Source of the DNA: SIG673 sp045660565 | GTDB taxonomy: Bacteria > Bacillota > Clostridia > Oscillospirales > CAG-272 | Assembly: GCA_045660565.1 (NCBI GenBank) | Contig: JAZRDX010000012.1 | Coordinates: 1-10,545, forward strand | Direction: 5' to 3' | Length of the DNA: 10,545 bases | In this document: positions 7,012 through 10,545 of the stretch, in pieces | Position numbering within the stretch: the first letter of the stretch is position 1 | How the letters are laid out: each line of letters starts with the position of its first letter | Notes under the pieces: model-generated | What the model saw: the letters and a program-made list of their open reading frames with translations, nothing else | Databases searched by the model: none | What the model was told of the DNA's origin: nothing | Translations under genes and position numbers: made by a program

Positions 7012-8273
7012 AAATTTTCCTTTACAATCCTTCTTATCTCCGAAACGTCTATCTTCTTTTTGTTTCCTTTGATTGAAATTACAAGGTTATCAGGTGTAAA
7101 GACCTCGCCCGCAAGGGCGGTGATGCGCTTACCTGAAAGAGAGGAAAAAGCGTTGATTCGGTCGCGTGCAGAGTAGTATTGGCAACCTAAAATGTGATTA
7201 TAATAACCGAAGTCGGAAACGATAGTCTCGGCACTGTCAAGGGAAAGATATGCGTTGTCGGTGTAGGCGGGAGTTACAAGCCTAAGCCGCTCCCCGGCGC
7301 ATGATTTTGCGTCTTTAAGCATTTTAATTACAGTTTCAATGCTTCGCATAAGCTTATCCGCGCGCACCTCGTAGGAAACGCTTAAAAAAGAAACGTTTTC
7401 AAAGCAGAGAAGCGCTTCGTCATAGCTGTATATAAGCCCCGTGTTCTCGGAAAGCTCACGGTACATAGGACAGCTCTCCCCCGCGAAAAGACAGTCGGAA
7501 AGACAGAATAGCTCGGGCAGAGAGTAATCTCCGTTCTTAATATCAAACGATAGCTTGACCGAGCAGGACGCGGAGTTTTTAACTGCCACGGTGCAGTCTC
7601 TTTTGCCGAAACGGGCAGGTACGGGTGCGATATTTGTAAATGTCGGGGCGGAATAAATCTCCTGCTTTTCGATAAGAGAAGAAAGGAAGCAAAGGTTCTT
7701 TTCCGTAAAGCTTCCGCCGACGTAGAAGAAAGAGTTTTCCCTTGTAAGAAAACGCTTTCTCTCCTTGCGTAGCAGATTAAGTCCGAAACGCTGAACGTCG
7801 GAGCATTTTCCCGTTATCGGTCTTGCAAGCGGAGTGTCGATAAACACCTCCTTGTCGGAAAAACGGTCAAGTGAGCTTTCGCTGTCCTCGAGTATTTCCG
7901 CTTTTATACGCTTTTTCTCGGTAGCGATCTCTCCCGCTGAAAGAACGAAAGGAGAGAGCACAAGAGAGATTATTTTCGCAGCGTCGTCGAAATGCTCCTT
8001 TGCGCCGCTTATCGAAAATTCAATATAATTAACGTAGGTCGCGGCGTTGAAATAAAGCCCGTTTTCGTCAAGCGTTTCGTAAAGCCTGCCGTTCATTATC
8101 GCGTTTATATTACGGAAAACGATATGCTCGAAAAAGTGCGCAAAGCCGCTTTCCGTTTCGCTTTCGTACATTGGACCGCAGCGAAGGAATAACGAAATGG
8201 CAAAGGACGAGATTTTTGTGTTTTGGTAGCTGTAAACGGTAACACCGTTTTTTGTGTAAAAAGTTTTTTCCAT
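7008..8273 (-). CDS. M16 family zinc metallopeptidase (insulinase-like)
   Basis: A predicted cytosolic peptidase (421 aa, normal for single-unit bacterial M16 proteins) with no signal peptide. Numbered from the ATG at 8273, the inverted zinc motif HFFEH is at residues 46-50 and the third ligand is probably Glu126, 76 residues after His50, as in the family (HxxEH...E). The C-terminal half has the region corresponding to LREKxGLxY, here reading LSENTGLIY: the Tyr is kept but the usual Arg is Ser. A TTG at 8276 would add one residue; the ATG is preferred because AAAGG (8285-8281) sits 7 nt upstream. Known role: M16 enzymes degrade or trim peptides inside a closed two-half chamber, often as dimers. 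Bacillota often encode M16 pairs (YmfF/YmfH type); no partner is adjacent here. The gene appears monocistronic, between its own promoter and the shared terminator. The physiological substrate cannot be told. Confidence 0.9.
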   Translation of the reverse strand: MEKTFYTKNGVTVYSYQNTKISSFAISLFLRCGPMYESETESGFAHFFEHIVFRNINAIMNGRLYETLDENGLYFNAATYVNYIEFSISGAKEHFDDAAKIISLVLSPFVLSAGEIATEKKRIKAEILEDSESSLDRFSDKEVFIDTPLARPITGKCSDVQRFGLNLLRKERKRFLTRENSFFYVGGSFTEKNLCFLSSLIEKQEIYSAPTFTNIAPVPARFGKRDCTVAVKNSASCSVKLSFDIKNGDYSLPELFCLSDCLFAGESCPMYRELSENTGLIYSYDEALLCFENVSFLSVSYEVRADKLMRSIETVIKMLKDAKSCAGERLRLVTPAYTDNAYLSLDSAETIVSDFGYYNHILGCQYYSARDRINAFSSLSGKRITALAGEVFTPDNLVISIKGNKKKIDVSEIRRIVKENL

Positions 8274-8280
8274 CAAAAGA

Positions 8281-8285
8281 CCTTT
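8281..8285 (-). promoter_or_regulatory. Shine-Dalgarno site of the M16 gene
   Basis: On the minus strand AAAGG lies 7 nt before the ATG at 8273. This supports that ATG over the in-frame TTG one codon upstream, for which the spacing would be only 4 nt. Confidence 0.7.
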
Positions 8286-8350
8286 CGGACAGAACGTAAA
8301 GCCAAGCGGTTTTGAGCCGCGGTTTAACGCTGAAAATAAGTATTTCCTTA

Positions 8351-8379
8351 ATTATACAATTATTTTTTCAAGTTGTCAA
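8351..8379 (-). promoter_or_regulatory. Consensus sigma-A promoter for the M16 gene
   Basis: On the minus strand TTGACA (8379-8374) and TATAAT (8356-8351) are separated by 17 bp, a perfect match to the vegetative consensus. Transcription should start near 8344, leaving about a 70-nt leader before the ATG at 8273. Confidence 0.88.
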
Positions 8380-8389
8380 GATTTTTTGC

Positions 8390-8414
8390 TTTAAAGGAAA
8401 ATGTTACCTTGAAA
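8390..8414. promoter_or_regulatory. Imperfect dyad between divergent promoters, possible operator
   Basis: TTTAAAGG (8390-8397) and CCTTGAAA (8407-8414) form an inverted repeat with one mismatch per arm and a 9-nt spacer. It lies between the two -35 boxes, close to the symmetry centre of the promoters. I do not recognise it as the site of a known regulator, and in an AT-rich region chance symmetry is possible. Confidence 0.35.
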
Positions 8415-8418
8415 TCTA

Positions 8419-8447
8419 TTGACACGAATGTTAAAGTGTTGTATAAT
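8419..8447 (+). promoter_or_regulatory. Consensus sigma-A promoter for the 8483 gene
   Basis: TTGACA (8419-8424) and TATAAT (8442-8447) are separated by exactly 17 bp, a perfect vegetative consensus. Transcription should start near 8454, leaving about a 29-nt leader. It probably also drives the M18 aminopeptidase gene downstream. Confidence 0.9.
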
Positions 8448-8468
8448 AAAGTTAAAATAATAATTTTT

Positions 8469-8473
8469 AGGAG
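8469..8473 (+). promoter_or_regulatory. Shine-Dalgarno site of the 8483 gene
   Basis: AGGAG lies 9 nt before the ATG at 8483. An ATG at 8478 reads ATG CTA TGA and stops within the true start, so 8483 is the start. Confidence 0.8.
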
Positions 8474-8482
8474 ATTTATGCT

Positions 8483-9508
8483 ATGAAACTTGATTTAAGA
8501 GAACTTGTAAAGCATATCGAAGACGTTGTAAAAAGCCACGAGCTTCCTACTCCCGGTCAGTATGCGAGATGGCTCTGGCAGGATGCGAAAAACGAAAGAC
8601 AGCTCGGTGTAAACGAATACGGCTGTGCCGATGCTGCAAACATACTTTATACCATAGGAAAATTTGCCTGCGACGAGGAAACGCGTAAGGCGAGAATAAG
8701 AGAGCTTAAGGCGCTTCAGAATAAAGAAACGGGAATGTTTGTCGAGGCAACCCACCATACCATACATACCACCGCACACTGCTGCTCGGCTCTGGAGCTT
8801 TTCGACGAAAAGCCGGACGTTCCGCTGTACGGTCTCCATAAGTATTTTGATAAAGAGGAGCTTTACAATCTGCTTGACGGACTTTTTGACGTAAACCCTT
8901 GGCCGGCTTCACATCAGGGCGCAGGTGTTTACGCGGCACTTGAAACGGCAGGTGAGATGACGTACGAGTTTTCCGAAAACTACTTTAATTGGTTTTGGGA
9001 GAACGCTTGTGAGAAAACCGGATTTTGGAAAAAGGGAATTGTAGATAAAGCCCCCGTTGCTAACTGTTATATGGGCGGATTTCCGCTTTTCGCGTTTATG
9101 GCAGGCGGTTTCCACTATCTGTTCAACCACGAACACGCGCATAAGCCGATACGTTACCCCGAAAAAATGATTGATTCCTGTATTAAAATGTATACCGAAA
9201 ACGGGCTTCCCGACTATTTTGCAAAGAGATGTAATTTCATTGAGGTCGACTGGCTTTACTGTCTTAACAGAGCGCGCCGCCAGAGTACGCACAGAAACGA
9301 CGAGGCAGTAGAGCTTATCCGCGATTTCGGTAAGCGTTTTACCGACTGGATATGCAATATTGACCATAAGACCGATGATGGCTTTAACGACCTTCATATG
9401 CTGTTCGGTTCTGTCTGCGCACTTGCGGAGCTTCAGGCAGCACTTCCGGGAGAGGTAATAACGGACAGACCGTTAAAGCTCGTTCTTAACCGCCGTCCGT
9501 TTATATAA
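8483..9508 (+). CDS. Conserved protein of unknown function, likely alpha/alpha-toroid fold
   Basis: 341 residues, no signal peptide or membrane segment, so probably cytosolic. I recognise the type as a conserved hypothetical of Bacillota but cannot assign a reaction. It appears mainly helical and resembles the terpenoid-cyclase/prenyltransferase or six-hairpin toroid class, with Trp/Tyr-rich helices and turns such as ETGMFVEA. Distinct segments: YGCADAANILY (46-56), a His-rich stretch THHTIHTTAHC (90-100), NPWPASHQGAGVYAAL (138-153), HYLFNHEHAH (211-220) and EVDWLYCLNRARRQSTHR (254-271). The clustered His, Asp and Trp could line an active or ligand site; that is inference. No terpene-synthase DDxxD or DxDD motif is evident. 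A perfect sigma-A promoter suggests strong expression. It is divergent from the M16 peptidase and 61 bp before the M18 aminopeptidase. An enzyme acting on a sugar or isoprenoid substrate and a non-catalytic protein both remain possible. Confidence 0.88.
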   Translation: MKLDLRELVKHIEDVVKSHELPTPGQYARWLWQDAKNERQLGVNEYGCADAANILYTIGKFACDEETRKARIRELKALQNKETGMFVEATHHTIHTTAHCCSALELFDEKPDVPLYGLHKYFDKEELYNLLDGLFDVNPWPASHQGAGVYAALETAGEMTYEFSENYFNWFWENACEKTGFWKKGIVDKAPVANCYMGGFPLFAFMAGGFHYLFNHEHAHKPIRYPEKMIDSCIKMYTENGLPDYFAKRCNFIEVDWLYCLNRARRQSTHRNDEAVELIRDFGKRFTDWICNIDHKTDDGFNDLHMLFGSVCALAELQAALPGEVITDRPLKLVLNRRPFI

Positions 9509-9569
9509 TTCGTATAAATCCTAAATCTCTGTAAATATTTATTTTATAAGCGAAGGAAAGGACTAAGCT

Positions 9570-10545
9570 ATGAGCGAAACGACAAAGCTTGCAGATAAGC
9601 TGCAAATGAAAAAGAAAAATTTATTTGAAAATGCCGATGCGGAAAAATTACAGAAAATTTTTGATTTTTCCGATGATTATATGGCGTTTCTTGACGAGGC
9701 GAAAACCGAGAGAGAAGCGACCGATTTTGCGGTAGAGCTTGCAAAGGCAAAGGGCTTTACCGAGTACCGTCTCGGAGAAGTGCTTAACGTAGGCGATAAA
9801 AAATACTACAATAACAGAGGTAAGAGTCTTTTCGTATTTAAAATCGGTTCCCGTCCTCTTGATACCGACGGAATCCGTATTTTAGCCGCACACGTTGACT
9901 CTCCGCGTATAGACTTAAAGCAGGTTCCGCTTTACGAGGATAGCGGAATGGCGTTCTTTAAAACACATTACTACGGCGGTATAAGAAAATATCAGTGGAT
10001 GGCTATTCCGCTTTCACTTCACGGCGTAGTGATAAAAAAAGACGGAAGCGAGCTTAAGATAAGAATAGGCGACGAGGAAAGCGATCCCGTATTTTATATT
10101 AACGACCTTCTTCCGCACCTTGCGGTAGAGCAGAGCCAGAAGACACTCGCAACAGCGATACCGGGCGAAACGCTGAATATCCTTGTCGGCGGAATACCGC
10201 TTAAGGACGGAGACGATAAAGGCTCTGTAAAGCTTAACGTTCTTAATATTTTAAACGAAAAATACGGTATAACCGAAGAAGACTTTATAAGTGCGGAGCT
10301 TTCCTGCGTCCCCGCGTTCAACGCAAGAGATATAGGCTTTGACAGAGCGCTTATCGGTGCATACGGACACGACGACAGAGTCTGCGCATATCCGCTTCTG
10401 CGCGCGGTAACCGAATGCGACAGCGACAGAACGGTTTTTGGTATCCTTGCCGATAAAGAGGAGACGGGAAGCAACGGAAATACCGGTATGCAGTCAATGC
10501 TTCTGCTTGACCTCATAACCGAAATATCGAACAGCCTCGGTTATT
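9570..10545 (+). CDS. M18 family aminopeptidase, 3' partial
   Basis: The N-terminal 325 residues of a cytosolic metallo-aminopeptidase, cut by the right edge. The ATG at 9570 follows AAAGGA (9557-9562) by 7 nt. Family hallmarks: LAAHVDSPRIDL with zinc ligand His108, AYGHDDRVCAY with bridging Asp (about 268), and DKEETGS with the catalytic and ligand Glu pair (297-298). The remaining Asp and His ligands of M18 enzymes lie in the missing C-terminal part; full members are usually about 430-480 residues. The clostridial form of the motifs (GHDDRVCAYP) fits M18 better than M20 or M42. Known role: it removes N-terminal residues from peptides (acidic ones for aspartyl aminopeptidases) and often forms large oligomers; substrate preference is not visible. 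It lies 61 bp after the 8483 gene with no terminator or clear promoter between, so it is probably co-transcribed. Confidence 0.92.
   Translation, partial: MSETTKLADKLQMKKKNLFENADAEKLQKIFDFSDDYMAFLDEAKTEREATDFAVELAKAKGFTEYRLGEVLNVGDKKYYNNRGKSLFVFKIGSRPLDTDGIRILAAHVDSPRIDLKQVPLYEDSGMAFFKTHYYGGIRKYQWMAIPLSLHGVVIKKDGSELKIRIGDEESDPVFYINDLLPHLAVEQSQKTLATAIPGETLNILVGGIPLKDGDDKGSVKLNVLNILNEKYGITEEDFISAELSCVPAFNARDIGFDRALIGAYGHDDRVCAYPLLRAVTECDSDRTVFGILADKEETGSNGNTGMQSMLLLDLITEISNSLGY

Noticed and set aside
7834..8192. Plus-strand open frames within the M16 gene
   Set aside because: They lie antisense to a gene with intact zinc motifs and lack recognisable protein features or start signals.
8276..8276. 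TTG start for the M16 gene
   Set aside because: It adds only one residue before an ATG that has better spacing (7 nt) from AAAGG.
8495..9397. Minus-strand frames inside the 8483 gene
   Set aside because: The plus-strand gene has a perfect promoter, a good ribosome binding site and recognisable conserved segments; the antisense frames have none of these.
9509..9569. Separate promoter or terminator between the 8483 gene and the M18 gene
   Set aside because: The 61 bp are AT-rich but show no -35/-10 pair with proper spacing and no stable hairpin.
10094..10516. 140-residue minus-strand frame at the right end
   Set aside because: It is antisense to the M18 aminopeptidase, whose metal-ligand motifs are clearly read on the plus strand.

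Overview
The window looks like a chromosomal segment of a Clostridia-type Bacillota, most plausibly an uncultured gut or rumen species. The reasons are moderate base composition, consensus sigma-A promoters with 17-bp spacers, purine-rich ribosome binding sites, lipoprotein signal peptides, and families common in that group (BspA-like leucine-rich repeat proteins, M16 and M18 metallopeptidases). The assignment is inference; no rRNA or other taxonomic marker is present.

Positions 2-6967 hold four tandem, same-strand paralogues of BspA-like surface proteins. The first is cut by the left edge. The other three are complete lipoproteins. Gaps between them are only 36, 19 and 26 bp and contain no terminator, so they probably form one operon whose promoter lies upstream of the window. 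All four share a layout: a lipid anchor (visible in three), an N-terminal domain I cannot name, an entry module, a short LRR block, a Cys/KP/W linker, a second entry module, a longer LRR block and a C-terminal cap. The transcript ends at a strong 17-bp hairpin (6969-7011) that also serves the convergent gene.

Positions 7008-8273 (minus strand) encode an M16 zinc peptidase. Its upstream region (8274-8482) carries two back-to-back perfect sigma-A promoters with mirror-image -35 boxes around an imperfect dyad. The left promoter reads the peptidase. The right one reads a conserved protein of unknown function at 8483-9508 (probably an alpha/alpha-toroid fold, His-rich). After 61 bp with no visible terminator comes an M18 aminopeptidase, cut by the right edge, probably in the same transcript.

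The LRR array probably displays related binding proteins on the cell surface. The right half looks like cytosolic housekeeping peptide metabolism, with no evident functional link to the array. No tRNA, rRNA, CRISPR, transposon or phage gene was seen. No gene-free stretch exceeds 300 bases; the largest is the 209-bp divergent promoter region.
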